A stretch of DNA of 64,000 bases from Rostratula benghalensis (Eukaryota; Chordata; Aves; Charadriiformes; Rostratulidae), in contig VXAI01000009.1 of assembly GCA_013399305.1 (NCBI GenBank), positions 1,361,645 through 1,425,644 of the forward strand, written 5' to 3'. A program made the position numbers and the translations under genes. Numbering within the stretch: the first letter of the stretch is position 1; every line of letters starts with the position of its first letter. Below, in pieces: positions 1-13,180 of this stretch. The notes under the pieces are model-generated. The model did no database searches and had not been told where the DNA came from. It saw nothing but the letters and a program-made list of their open reading frames with translations.

Positions 1-1342
1 TTTTCTTCCTTTAAATCAGCACTGCCACACAAACAGAATTATGTTTTTACCCAGAGTTTTCACTTGAAACATGGACTTGTTTTTGCAAAAATATATGCAG
101 AGGTTTTCCATGTGTACTTTTCTTTAGGAAAGATAACTTAATTTAAAAGAGTTGTTAGGGAATTTTGGAATGATAGTAAGGCTAGAATAAAACCAAAAAT
201 AAGGATAAGATTAGAAAGAGGATCAAAGCCCACTGTGGTGCCACTGTACTTTTTTTTTTTTTAAGAAGCTGACTTTTCTGGCCTATGTGTACTTTGTGGT
301 AGAAATACACCAAAATCCTCTTACAACGCTTATTCATCATTTAGCACCCAATAATAATTTTGGCTGGTGGTTGCCTAAACAATTTACTAATCAATTCTCC
401 CTGAAATCTGTGGTGGTTATGGATTTTACATTCATAATGAATTTTACTTTTGTTACTACAAAAAAAAATGGTAAGAGGCTATTCCTTTGGAGGAACACCA
501 TGAAAACTCACAGCCCTCCATGAAGGTTTACAAAGAAAACACCCCAGTGGCTTCAGGAGCCTGGAAGGGGATACCCATAGTGAAGGACATTGCCCAAGTA
601 TCTTCAGGATCTCAACTCCAGGTCTTGGCTCTCACCCTTTCGTTCATTTACCAACTGGTTCCTCCACACACAACAGGCTCAGGTAAACCATGAAACAAGC
701 ATAGGGATAGCAGACTACTCTGACTATTGGCTTCATTCAATAACGTGTTCAACACTGAGTTTTTTCATTGCTGATTTCAAGTTTTTGAATTGAAGACGAA
801 AAATTCACTGCTCAGCATAGCTGCTACCTTACTGACAGAGCAAGACTCTGTCTCTACCTGAAGGTTGTTTTCTTCCAGACTGTGCCGTTGACCTTGGCAG
901 CAGCAGAACTTGAAGAACATGACTTTCCTTGTGCCTGTGCTGGGATTGTTACCAGCAATGTTCAAATATATTTTTTACTGTTATAAGCAATTCTGAACAT
1001 AGATGTTTTAAAATTAAAAAGCATTCATCTTTCATTTATCTTTGCAACATATCTTTCATAAGAGAGTTTGAAGAAAGTCACGTTTTCTGCCAGAAAGTGA
1101 ATGCTGAAAGGAAGAGGTTAACAGGGTGTAATTTAAATCTAATGGGGCAACAGGGTCTAATTTCAATCTAACAGGGTAATAAGTGTCTGGTTTCAAGCCC
1201 TCATCCCACACACTAGGACTGACTGTTCATCTCATCCACATTCCAGTGGGTGTCAGGAGCCCTGGACTTGCATGGGCATTAGAAAATTTCCAAGGTAATA
1301 GCAGTGAGAGAGTGTGGAAATTTTGAATTTAGCTGGAGAATG

Positions 1343-1492
1343 GCAAAAGAAAAAAGGAAAAAGAAAAAGGAAGTAAGAAAAAAGACAAAAAAAAAAAGAA
1401 AAAAAAAGGAAAAATAAAAAAGAAGCAAAAAGGAAAAAGAAAAAAGGAAAAAGAAAAAAAAAGAAAAAAGGGAAAAAAGAAAAGAAAAAGAT
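1343..1492 (+). repeat. (GAAAAA)n-type purine-rich low-complexity tract
   Basis: About 150 bases consisting almost entirely of A and G, mostly runs of four to eleven A separated by one to three G. A few C and T interruptions (for example near 1374, 1385 and 1415) show it is old or imperfect. Read on the minus strand it gives a phenylalanine- and leucine-rich open frame (1253-1570), which is an artefact of composition and not a gene. Confidence 0.9.
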
Positions 1493-4400
1493 GTTTGTAT
1501 TACATTTTAAATTCACAGTATCAGAATGGGATTTGACTTGGTAAATTAAAAATTTTGGAGGTAAATTCACTTAGTATACTTGAGCATTTAGGTACCATTC
1601 TAGCTCTGCCTTTTCTACAAAACGTGTGTTTTACACATTTATTCGTACAGATGAGGGGAAAAAAGCTTGATCTGTGCCTCTGTGCCCGTGACCTGCGTAA
1701 TTCTTCACAGCGCAGTGAAGGCAGCTCTAAAGGCTCCGTGCATCATTAAAGACTCATAGGACCGGGCCCATCTTTTGTTACGTATGTTGAGACTGAGATC
1801 ACTGTAACGAGGAACTTTCACAACTTTTAAAATACCGAGAAACAAGTATTTTGTCTTAGATTTCGCCTCTGAAGTCCATCATTACCGGTTAACTAACGGT
1901 TCCCTCCAAAGAGAGCCCACAATGCAGAAGTATATTTTCAGACATTCAAGAGCCTGTCAACGTGACACCCAGTCTTCCAGGCAAATTCATTAGGCCAGAA
2001 TTAAATACTTACTGTGGAGGGAAATATAGGAAGAGAAACTTCAGCCTTTGTCACCCATACTTTTGTTAACCTAGACTTTGCCAGATTTGCAGCATGTCAC
2101 AACCGGTGCTTGCCGGGGCCATTGAGGCACCAGGAATGCATTCGCTTTGTGAAGAAGTAGTTTCCGCTTGCATGTGACAAAGCAGCTAGCTGGCTAGTCA
2201 GCCCCAGTCAGTGTCTATTTATGGCAAAATGTCAAAAAAGAATGTCCTGCATTTGTGGCTCAACAATAATGAACATGGCTAAATCTGAAAATGAACAAAG
2301 GGAAGTGAACAGCTTTTTAAATCCTGAAGAACATTCGATTCTTGGTGTCCTTTTTGTTCCGATTGTTTGGGCTGAAGGCTGTGAAAGGACCACCTGTTGG
2401 GCTGCCATTTTGGGATTGTGCTAAATGCAGTGATTGCATGAAAGAACACTTTCCAAAATAACCTGGTATTATTATTCACTTATTTTATAGTAAATCTGCA
2501 TTCAGAATCTGCAGGAGAGTATAAGGCTTTTTTTTTTCTAAGTGAAATTTAAAGCTGTAAGTTCTCTATAAACGTGCTTACTGCGGATGCATGATTTTAT
2601 AGTGACAATCATGATACTTTAAAAGGAGCTCAATTAAACCTTTGGTACTGCAGTAAGTTCCACTGTAATAGAAAACTAGCCTTTTGAAGTAATAAATATA
2701 AGAGGAAGGAGGGATTAAGTTATACAGGACTGAGTATCTCCGAGGATTAAATTTGCAAGGACTACTGGCACAAAGTGTAACTTCAATATTTATTTTGCTA
2801 CTGGCACAAACTTGATGCCAATTGGTTTTAATGTCTGTAAGAATGTTCTTGGGTGTGATTTGCTTCTGCTCAACAGGCTGCATTGAATTGGGCTGGCATC
2901 TTACTGATTGTTGAGAAAGTTTACCATATATCGATATGAACATTTCATTTTAAAATGGGGGTTTTTTGGTAAATGATACACAGTCAAGTAATAACAATTA
3001 TTTACATAATAAAATTGGGAGAAATACCACCCAAATTGAAAAAGAAAATGTAATTTGTGCTTTATAAACAACAGTTATCCAAATGTTAGTTTTTAAGTTG
3101 AGACAGTTGAATCTGCATAGTTTAGTACCTTTAATATAATGCATAAAAACTTCCACCCACTTCCAATAAACATACTATTAATGTATTAACAAAGCAAATC
3201 TTTCCATGAGTGTTAAACGACCTTTGTTTAGAGCTAATGTTAATAAAGCTTGAAGTAGCAAGGAACAAATGTGTTTTCCAAAATATGTTTCCTTTTTACA
3301 CTCACGATGAATTCTGAAGTCCTTTACGTAATCTCCCATATATCACCTTAATTTTTATCAAATATATAGGAATCTGCATAAGCATATTGACACAGGTATG
3401 TTATTTACCAGGATGAGCAACAGATCTTTTCTTTGTGCTTCTGAAATTACACTCTCAGCTTATGCTAGATAACACACATTTCCAAAAACTTTGTCTGAAT
3501 TTTAGCTGGGAAAGGACTTCAGGATTGGAGCTGGGTTACACAATTAATTGGAGGGAGAGCAGAAAGGGAAGTCTATGTGAATAGCTGGATGTATTTCCAG
3601 CTGCTTTCACCAGTTTCAATCACAAAAGTTATACCTAAAGCTCAGGAATCAAATCTCTTGGGTTTGTCATACTTTTCTTCCTCAGAAAAGTAAAGACAGT
3701 AGCACGTCTGAAAATGAGCCATAAATATATTGCTATAAATAAGGGAGAGTTTATTTCCTAGAACCCCCCTGTATATTTTATACTAACAGAAATGTAGCTT
3801 AATGTATCACTACCGCTTCTTTTACAAGTTAAAACGTCATTTTAAATATATTGCAAGGGGTTGAAGTGACTCTTAGAAAATAATAGTTTTGTTGGTCAAA
3901 CAAAATTGCTAGCCAAGCGGATTTTTACATGTGGATGGAACTATATTTCCTACCTTAGAGAAGAATGAGTTTTTATGTGACTATCAATTCAGAGGGGAGA
4001 AAAAGGTGAAGTGGAACAGCATACAATGCACAAGTATAAATTAATGTCTGGGTTTATTGTTCACTGCACCATAAAGAGTATGTACTACACACAGCTATTC
4101 TATTAGGGAATTATGGAAACTGAGGCTAGCGAGCAAAAATGACTTATGTCTGAATAAAAATATGTATCTTTGGGAGAGATACAATATGTTTGGAACCCTG
4201 AGGGTTAATGAGAGGTAAGCTGGTGAAGGGAGGGAGAGGAGATAAGGAAAATAACAGTAGCTGAATAGATGAAAGAAGTGATTCAGTAGGAAGCATTGTT
4301 GATCACAGCTAGGTGTCAGAAACAAACTAGAAAAATGGGAACTGCTTTAACATTGGCAGGAAAATAGTATATATAAAAAAAGAACTTATACCATATAGTA

Positions 4401-7400
4401 AAAAGAAAAAGAAAATAAGAAATAAGAAAAGGCTTTCAGGCTTTCTTTGGGATGCGTCAATGAAAAATAATGCAAGCAAGCAAGAAAGAAAACACTGAAA
4501 TGGAATCCTCTCCGAAGGTATCTTGGGGAGAGGGGCTCATTGTCCCATCCTTTTCACATCAAGAATTTAATTTTGCATTCTCTTTGTCTGTCTTGAGATA
4601 CACTAGCAGTTATTCTACACTGGTTACTTTTTCTTTCTTTTCACCCACTTAGGTAGTCGACACTGTCCACTAGACAGCCAGAATGGGAGAAGTCTAGCCA
4701 TGAATTGTATCGCATGGCTGTGCCTTGCCAATGTGATTTTTGCGTGAAGTTTGAACTGCATCCAAAGGCAGAGTGAGATTCTTTTTCCTGAATACTGGAG
4801 GGAACTGTAGTTCTTCTATTCTGCTCATTTTCCATTCCCATTTTTAACAACTGTTTTTTACAGAGAAGTGATATCTATTTGGAGCATCCAGATTTCATTA
4901 TGCTTCTGTGACACTGGATGCAGATATACCTTACAGATTTTGACCACCTATTTACCCATTTTTCACTTTAAGCAACTTGTAAAAAGGTACCAGCTTATAT
5001 TTGTCCTCTGGAAAGACTTACACCAAACTGTTATTAGCAGAACATTAAACCCCTAAAAATGCCATTTGCTTTTTAGTGCTAGGGGCATTCCAGTTCCTAC
5101 AAATGTATTCTGTTTACACCCATCCCCCCTGAATTCCTAAGACAGTTTCTCTTATATTAAGCTTTCTTCTGGTGCCCATAGCAACATCATCTAGTACTGA
5201 AATGTTCCTGCAGGATTTGCAGGAGTCCTTTCAAAACAAGATGCTGATTCTGCAGTTATTGCACACCCAGCTACTTGTATCAGATTCGTAGTCCAAGCCC
5301 GCGGTGGTGTGTGGAAGGCAATTTGGGGCTGACCACCGACTGTCCTCATCATCATTAGGGATGAAACATGTTTCATATGTTCTGATTTGTTTAGATAGCA
5401 AACAATTGTTGGGCAATTTATAGCAACTAACTTGTTTATTTTTCGTAGTTTTCTTAATTGTGCGATTTCTCGCAGAAGGAAGTAGGGTTTGGGATTTGCG
5501 ATGATTCTGCTGTGTTATCTACATTTTTCTATGTACAAGAGCACTGAGATGCAAATTGTTCTCTGCTCTCTGGTAGGTAGCTCCAGAGCCACATTCTGAT
5601 CTTGAGGGAAGTGGTGCAGAACAGGAAAAGTTGCATTTGTTTAAAAACCAAACAGGGAGAGATTCATGGGAAGTCTCAATGACTCAGGGACTTTTGCCAG
5701 AGCTTGTGTACTAGGAGCCCAGGTCCCTTGAGACACCTAGTATGGGTCAGAACCACCCACATTGAGCTGGACCTCAGCAGACATCACAAATGTGGAAAAG
5801 GGAAGGTCCTGTGCCATCACCACTGTTCCTGTCTGTGTGTTGGGACTGAGGAGGCTCAAAGACAGCTAAGGGAGCTGGGGTGATTCAGTGCCTCTTCCCT
5901 GCACACTGGAGATGCCAGCAGGGCTCCAGGGAAGTGGAGATGGCTCAGCAGCTACCCCAGGGTGTGCTCAGAGCCTCTTAGCCCCCTGTTCCAGATCTTC
6001 AGACCGGAAAGGAAAATCTCTTCTCCCAAACAACCAGAACTGTGCCCACTGTCAGTCTCAGTCATTTGTATGATTTTGGCTGAAAAAGCAAAAGGATGAG
6101 GGTAGTGATTGACACTACACACTTTGTTCATTCATTCTGAACACAGCATTTCATTTAAATTCTGTGTTGTGCCATGCTGCATGCTAGGAAATGTACCCTA
6201 GGATATTTTTAAAGCTATAAAAGTTCAGTAAATGGAGACTTCCCTGCAGGACTCAGCTATTAAATCTTTGCTGAAAAGTGGGAGCCACGTCCATTAAAAA
6301 AATCATATTCTGGTGAGACTAATCACATCTTTGTACTACTAAAGTATCCTTGAATTCAGATATTAATCGCATAAATATTTGGCAGTTATACGTCATGTGG
6401 AACGAACACCATGATTTGGCAGAGTTAAATAACTCCTTATCTATCAAGTTATCTTGAGAACGTGGAAATATTTGGGACATGTTCAGGGCTGAGGCAAAAC
6501 ATTTGCCACAGAATACCTTCCCTCATCGCCATTTAGCAAGAGAAAAATTCCCCCAGAGTCCAGCTGTACCTTCCCTTTGCTGTGCTGGTGGGACGGGCTG
6601 AGCTCTGCACCCTACACCGAGCAAGGGGGGCCTGGCCAGGAGCAGCCCCCCAAACCAGGGACCATGCCAACAGCACTCCGAGAAGGAGCTGGAAGTTGCC
6701 AGCAGATATAATATAAGGTTTGGGCCTTTGTACAGAAAGCATGCAAGGGATGGTAGGAGCCCACCCAGCCCCACTGGTGCTCGGAGAGATGCCTTAGTTG
6801 GTGGTGGCAAGGAGTCAGACTCAGGTGTACAGCAGGCTTGTGCTCTGAGCATTAAAAAACAAGATCTGGTTAAAGGGAGAGCTTGAAACTCCTTCAGAGG
6901 ACACGGGTCACAAATCTTCTTCTTGTGCTCCTGAAGAGTCGTCCTAGAGCAGGAGTAAAACTGTGCAAACTGTGTCCCAAGATGCAGCACAGGCCTATTT
7001 CTTCCTTGCAAGCTTCACACATACTGTAATATGTATGTATGTAATTCTGAATAAGTAAGAATTTTATTCCAAGTTTAATTCTGAATTTACAGCTGTTTAG
7101 AGAAAGAAAAGTTCTTTGTGAGTCAAATACCCGTTTCAACTTCCAAGGAAATATGAGTGACTCCTAACATTATTACTGGACAACTGTATTTTTCTCTGAC
7201 ACCATTCTTTCTACCCAGTGTGAAAATCCCCTGTTACCAAAAAATAACTCCTTATTTGGTTATTGCTTTGCTTGCCCGATCTCAGAAAATTTCTTTTGTT
7301 TCAAGGATAGCAACCTGATGAGCATATCTAACCTATGGGACAGATTCTTCCACCCTCCTGGGAACACTGCTTGGGCAGGGGAAAGCAAAGCTGGGGGAAA

Positions 7401-7421
7401 TATCATGTGTGTTGCTGGAAT

Positions 7422-7451
7422 GAGGGAGTGCGGGGCGGGGGGGGGGCGGGA
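7422..7451 (+). repeat. G-run with G-quadruplex potential
   Basis: A local run of four G, a C, ten G, a C and three G sits in otherwise mixed DNA. Four or more G-triplets with one-base loops can be drawn from it, so an intramolecular G-quadruplex is possible. There is no surrounding CpG island and no adjacent gene, so no promoter role can be inferred. Confidence 0.6.
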
Positions 7452-8249
7452 AGGATGAATTTTCCGCCCAACTTGGATCTGGCAGGATTTCTGTGATCAA
7501 GAAATGCTACATTAACATTTCCATGCTGGACGGGCTCAGAGCATCAGCTAGGAATTAAAAGTGACATCCAAACATACCAAAATGGTTGATCCCAGGTGGC
7601 ACAGACAGGAGGTTTGAACAATATAGATAAAAAATCCAGAGTAATGCATTTGTTTATGAACACAAGGGCTAGAAAAATAATGTTTACAATTGATTTATGC
7701 TGAATCTTAGGTTTTCAACCCAGGTTTTGGAGTTTTTTTGTACTCTCCTTTATACATATTTTTTTTTTCTTTCATGCAAAGGAATCCTGATGCTACACAA
7801 ACCTTTAAGGAGAAAAAACATTTTGCCTGCCATGGGTTTTAAGTATAAACTGCAGTTTGAAAGAGTTATTTATGCTCCATTTTTAAGAAAACTTTTTTTT
7901 GTGAAGATACATTAATCTTGCCAAGTTAACAAATCAACAGTTCACATCACACTCCATCTTCCTTGTATTAGAGATTCTGTGTTTTGCTATTTAGATCTCA
8001 GAAAGGTCCAAGATGTGGGGCTTGATTCATCACTGCATTAATTTTGTTTTTAGCTTCCATAAAGCTGTTGATTTTGAGATAATTTAAATAAGTGTAAAAC
8101 TTTTCAAGACATATGCTCCGTCTTTCTGAACGTCTAAAAGTCCCCGGCAAAACTCACAATGAAATTTTTCTCAAGACAGTTTCTAACAATAAGAATAAAT
8201 CACATCCAAAGTTGTTTTGTGTGCATGAGAAGGCAATGCACATTTTACT

Positions 8250-8305
8250 TAAAAAAAAAAAAAAAGAAAAAGAAAAAAAGAGCAAAAAGTGAAAAAGTAA
8301 AAACA
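8250..8305 (+). repeat. A-rich low-complexity tract
   Basis: A run of about fifteen A followed by AAAAAG-type units and interrupted A-rich sequence. No retroposed body was recognised upstream of it, so it is called simple low-complexity DNA rather than a poly(A) tail. Confidence 0.8.
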
Positions 8306-10221
8306 AAACATACCAAGTGCATTAACGATTTAACTTGAGATCAAAATTGTGTAACTCGGGGTCAGGTTACTCTGAGTGCTAAATTTTGCCCCAATTCTTA
8401 TTCCAGTCTGGTAGTCTATGTTTCTTGCAATGGAGACTCTTTTGAAAAAAATGTTTTGCTACCTGTAGGTGCCACTGAGAGAAAATCTGGGCTTTGGGCC
8501 AGCTATCGTTCCCTTTAAAAAATTCTCACTGCTGATAGTCACAATCAATATTTACCAAGTCAAGAAATGCCATTCCTTGTCTGAACACTCCATATGCTTG
8601 TACCCGGGTATAACCCATCCCTTTGTTATCACTTTGCTCTCCTGAACAAACGTAGGTTCTTTTCTGAAAGAGATAAAAAATCAGAGTTCTTGATAGTAAA
8701 AGTTTTGTGTTGTTTTGGGGTTGGGTTTTTTTGCTTTTTTTTTTGCTTTTTGGCTTTTATTTTTAATAAGTAAAACAGTAATCAGGTATCTGATATATGA
8801 GTTTGGAGAGTGAAGCTCAGCTAATTTAATAGGAACGATGAATTTCATCCACTGAAACTATAAACGCTACACAGATTAGTTGCTTTTAATCCCATTTAAC
8901 TAAATCTCCCCATTTCATTCTTCTAATCTTTCCTCATAAACAAATCCTTCCAACTTCTCAGTCATGTTTTCTATCCTCCTTGGAATTCCTCTCTATTTGT
9001 CTACATATTTTGAGCATAAAGAGAGGCCCAGGGTGAATGCGGGATTCTAGGAGGGATTCCGTCAGCATTGTGCTAAATCCGTAATTAAAAAGGGTTAAAG
9101 TTAATATATTTAAGCTACAACAACAAATCCACTTGATCACACATGACAACAGAAGTATTTACAATTATAATGATTGTCTTACCTCTCAGATGGTCAGACT
9201 GAGAGTGTTTAATCTGTACAGATTTGTTTTCTATAATGAAGATATTAAGGATATTTCCGTGGCAGTGCAATTTTTGCTTGAGTTGGGGAAAGAGAATTAT
9301 TTTTAAAGGGTTTTGAAAATCTTATGCCCTGGTGATTTTGGTCTGCAAATAACAACCTCTCTCTTCTCCATCTTCACTTTAGCATTGATCTTTCTGTCTC
9401 AGTACAGCAGGACCAGTACCTTACAGCGGTAGCCTCCGTAAGGCAGGCACAGAGCGCGCAGGACGAGGCACAGTAACAACAGCAGCTGCAGATAACGTTT
9501 CCGAAACATTTTTGTGCACTTTTACTGAAATGCTCAAATGACACAATGGAGATGAGGAAAACTCATGTGTTCATTCCATCAAACGTTAACTGAATGCAAA
9601 CAATTTGCCTGTGTAAATTTCATTATTTAATTGTCCCCAAACTATGCCAAAAAAAAAAAAGAGAACCGCATATAGAAACTCCAAAGCTGTTGACTGTTGA
9701 GTGTGATATTGGACTCTGAGACACCACAGATTACAATTATGCAACCATAATCTTTGTTTTATTACCTTTCTGACCTATAGCCAAAGCTGAATGTAATTTT
9801 AAAGTCAAGAACACATCCACGCTACTTATTTATTAAAAAGTAGCATAGTCCACATTCTGATTACATTACTGTTTTTGCCAAGCCATCAACAAACCTGCTC
9901 ATTCTGTCAGCACCGGTGGGCACGAACACAGCATCTCGGAACCCCTCTCATGTGCTGGGGACCCCAACAGGGTAATGACAGTTCCCACTTTACAAAAAGT
10001 CTCTGATCTGAACATCTTTCTTCCCCTGGGCATGAGTTCCTAGTACTTTGTATTGTCAGAATCATAGGCACAGGGTTCAGAAAGTTTGGGATTTGGGTTT
10101 TTTTCCAGTCAGTGATGCTATGGAATTAATCCACACTGGCTAAATTGGGGAAATAAATTGTATTCTCTCCAAAGAATAATTTAGCAGTATGAAGCACATA
10201 TGCATGTGTACCTCACCCCCC

Positions 10222-10255
10222 CACACACACCTGCACAAGTACACACACACACACA
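10222..10255 (+). repeat. (CA)n microsatellite, interrupted
   Basis: Two CA blocks (10222-10230 and 10240-10255) are separated by a short non-repeat spacer, preceded by a run of seven C. It is a short, probably modestly polymorphic dinucleotide repeat. Confidence 0.85.
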
Positions 10256-13122
10256 TTTACGTGAGTAGATTAACTGCATCTAAAAAATCAATTACTTATC
10301 TGTATGCACACGTGTTATTAAGATTTATGAAGACTATGCATAGATTTAACTACAGGTTCTGCTTACTTTCCTAAAAATTTGAATCAAAGTATGGTCTGGA
10401 TGCTCTTCGTCTCTCTACTATTTACCAACAGACCATGAGCATCTTATGTTCATTTGTATATGGTATATACAGGTGTCAGGGGCAAGATGTATATACATAC
10501 ATCTATCTACCTATCTGTATATGACCATCATGCATTGTTTATAAAATGAGTTTATTGCCCATACAAACAATAATTATTCTAAACATGCAATTATATATCC
10601 ATATTTGCGTGTCTGTATAGATTTTTTTTTTGTCCTTAATGGAAAACTTGAACTGCAAGCAGCCATGTCAGAACTCAGATGGTTAACATTCACTTCTTGC
10701 TGTTTTATTGCATATTACTGTGCGCTCCTGAGCAGCAGGAGCAGATTCAGGCAATTACAATCAAGTCAGGGCACACGCCGTGGCTGAGCAACACGATCAT
10801 GATGAGGATACTGATGAGGCACTTATCGAAAACCCCACATCATCCACACTCATCAGCCACAACATGTCACCCCAAATGAGGCATCAGCTGCCTTCAAATG
10901 GCTCATTGCACACTGTTTACAGCTTTCTTTGGACCCACTTTTGATTTTGCGGTCAGGACTTAGTTCAAACAGCAGCTGACTGGCACTGGCAAGCCTCGGG
11001 ATTCAGCAGAGCCGACTTCCCGGGAGTCAGGAGTGTTTTGACACGGGGCCTGACCGACAGAGAAGAAAGGTCCCGGCTCAGTACCCCCCAAACATCGGTC
11101 CCTCAGAGAGGGGGGGTGAGTTATCTCAGAAAGGTTGCAAATCAGGCAAGGAGGGGCAGTGGGAGAGAGGGGGAAAGCAAACAAGCAGACGGTCCCACAG
11201 CGCTTTCTGATATTTTTTATTTCCTGCCTACACCTGAACAAGTAGCTAGTAACAAGAATTCAAGCAGAAACACTTTGTTCCAGACCTCTGTAATTTCTGG
11301 GTCCCCTTGAGCCCCTTTGAGGGTGCAAAAAGGTCTTTAAAGTGGATGCACAAGTCATGGGTTATCTATTCAAAAATTGTCTTTGCCTGGGAATTGCACT
11401 AAGCTGGACAGAAAACTTTTCCTGGGCTGCAAACCTTTCCCCAGTACTTATCGGGATTCAGGAAGACCTTTCTTTCTTATTTACTCATTTCTGTGGAAAG
11501 CAAACAAACAAGAAAGAACCAGCAAGGAAGGGCCATAATACCTGGATGGTTTCAGGGGATCAGCCCTCTCCTTGAGTGAGGGTCAGGGATGACCCAAAAA
11601 GGAACGATTCCAAAATATGAGAGAAGGAGAGAGACTCCCTCCAGCCCAGCTGATAGGCACTCGAAAGGGGGTTTAGAGACTCAGTGGAGGAGGAAAGACC
11701 ACGTCCAGACCCTTGTCTAAATCAAGTGGAGTGAGCGCTCTGAGCCGGGGATTGGTTACTCCCGCAGAGCATCCCCCTGGGCTGAACTAGAGCTAAAACG
11801 CTTTCTCCTGCCACCACTGCCTAGAAACAGATATTTCCACAGCACGGATTAGAACTAATTTGTTTTGACAAATAGAGATTTTTCTGATGAGAAAATGCTA
11901 CGTCATGAAGACCCTGACACTCTGCCAAGGAGAGGTGAAAGGACCTTAGGGTCAATAGAAATCTAGCCCCTGAACTTTAGCTGTTAGCTGATGAAAATAT
12001 ATACTAATCAATTACTGTCACTTTGTATCAGTTTATGTGAGAGACTGGAAAAAAGGAAGTTATTTTACTAATCTTCTATCTCATAGTATCTTCTTAAATT
12101 ATTTTATTAATTTTTGACAATGACGAATGTCAAAATTCCCAGACAATTGGTTTCTATACCAATCAAAAAATCTTATTTTACAAATAGACACGCTTATGAA
12201 CTGAAAGCTGCAGTTATTCACCCAATCTTACATGGTCAGTTCAGGCCCATGAATTAAATCATGGGACAACACTCCCTTTTCTGATTGTTCAATTATACAC
12301 ACATATATATCTATAAGTTATAGTTATGTGTATGATTACTGCCGGCAGCCTGCGCTGTCTGCCTCAATAGCTCTCAAATTCTAGAATGCAGCACGCTCCC
12401 TCCAGTTGCCAAATTGTGACAGCATATTGCATCATGAAAACATCTGAAGCAATATCAAGAGGATCCATGCAGGTTTTCCTACATGCATACATACATCCAA
12501 GAGGTTTTTTCCTTGCAGCCTTCATTTCTAACCTGTTGTACACAATGCTTTTTCTGTTAGGGAGAGGTTGCTCCTGCTGCTTACTAAGATTTTATTTCAT
12601 GTTAAATAGGGGAAAAATATTTTGCAAAAAGTGAAAAGAGATGGTCCCAAGAGATACAGAAATTAATGTGTACAATCCATTTATTAGTCTTATTTGTTAA
12701 AGCTTTTTTTAAATTTTTTTTCTTTCCTAGGGATAGCAAACATTCTATACAAATCCCAAACCCATTAATTTCCTCAGAAGAGTTTAAACTTATTGTCAGG
12801 ACTCCCCTCATGCCCTCTCTTCGGTGGTGCTCAGCAATATAAGCAGGGGGAGGAGGTAAGGAGTGTGCATGCATTAGGGTGGCACAGCATAAAATCCCTG
12901 AAAACTGCTGGGCCGAAATAAAAATGAGCTGCTCGTGCACAGCGCTGCAAAGACACGAAACTCTGTGTGAGTGATGTTAGATAAGAACTGAAGCACCGGT
13001 GGTAAAGCATCCTAATTACAAACCTGCGGTGCAGGCAGAATAATGGCCAGAGCGGCAGCGCTGGAAGCTGCGTAAAAAGGAGTGGAAGTTTGCGTTTTTG
13101 TGGCTGTATCCTGAACTGAAGA

Positions 13123-13180
13123 GTGTGTGTGTGTGTGTATGTGTGTGTGTGTGAGAGAGAGAGAGAGCGTGAGTGTGTGT
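13123..13180 (+). repeat. Compound (GT)n-(GA)n-(GT)n microsatellite
   Basis: A GT block with one AT interruption is followed by a GA block of about seven units, then CGTGA and a second short GT block. On the minus strand it yields a Thr-His repeat in an open frame (13016-13225) that should be ignored. Compound dinucleotide repeats of this kind are usually length-polymorphic. Confidence 0.92.

Larger units (their letters stand above)
1..7999. other. Non-coding unique DNA, no gene seen
   Basis: AT-rich single-copy-looking DNA. Open frames are scattered over both strands, all short, and none has recognisable domains or a consistent set of splice-flanked exons. The longest, 162 codons on the minus strand at 6523-7011, reads as low-information protein with no motif I know. 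Apart from the purine tract at 1343-1492 and the G-run at 7422-7451, I see no repeat of known family. A 13-bp direct repeat (ctactggcacaaa) occurs at 2762-2774 and 2800-2812. Absence of a gene is inferred from reading frames alone; a non-coding RNA gene cannot be excluded. Confidence 0.7.

Noticed and set aside
1253..1570. 105-codon minus-strand frame rich in Phe and Leu
   Set aside because: It is the translation of the purine-rich low-complexity tract. It looks like a membrane protein only because TTT and CTT codons repeat.
2578..2943. 121-codon minus-strand frame
   Set aside because: No domain or known similarity; AT-rich codons with no coding bias.
6523..7011. Longest open frame in the window, 162 codons, minus strand
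   Set aside because: No recognisable domain, no splice context and biased composition; another open frame overlaps it on the same strand. A frame this long is expected occasionally in 64 kb.
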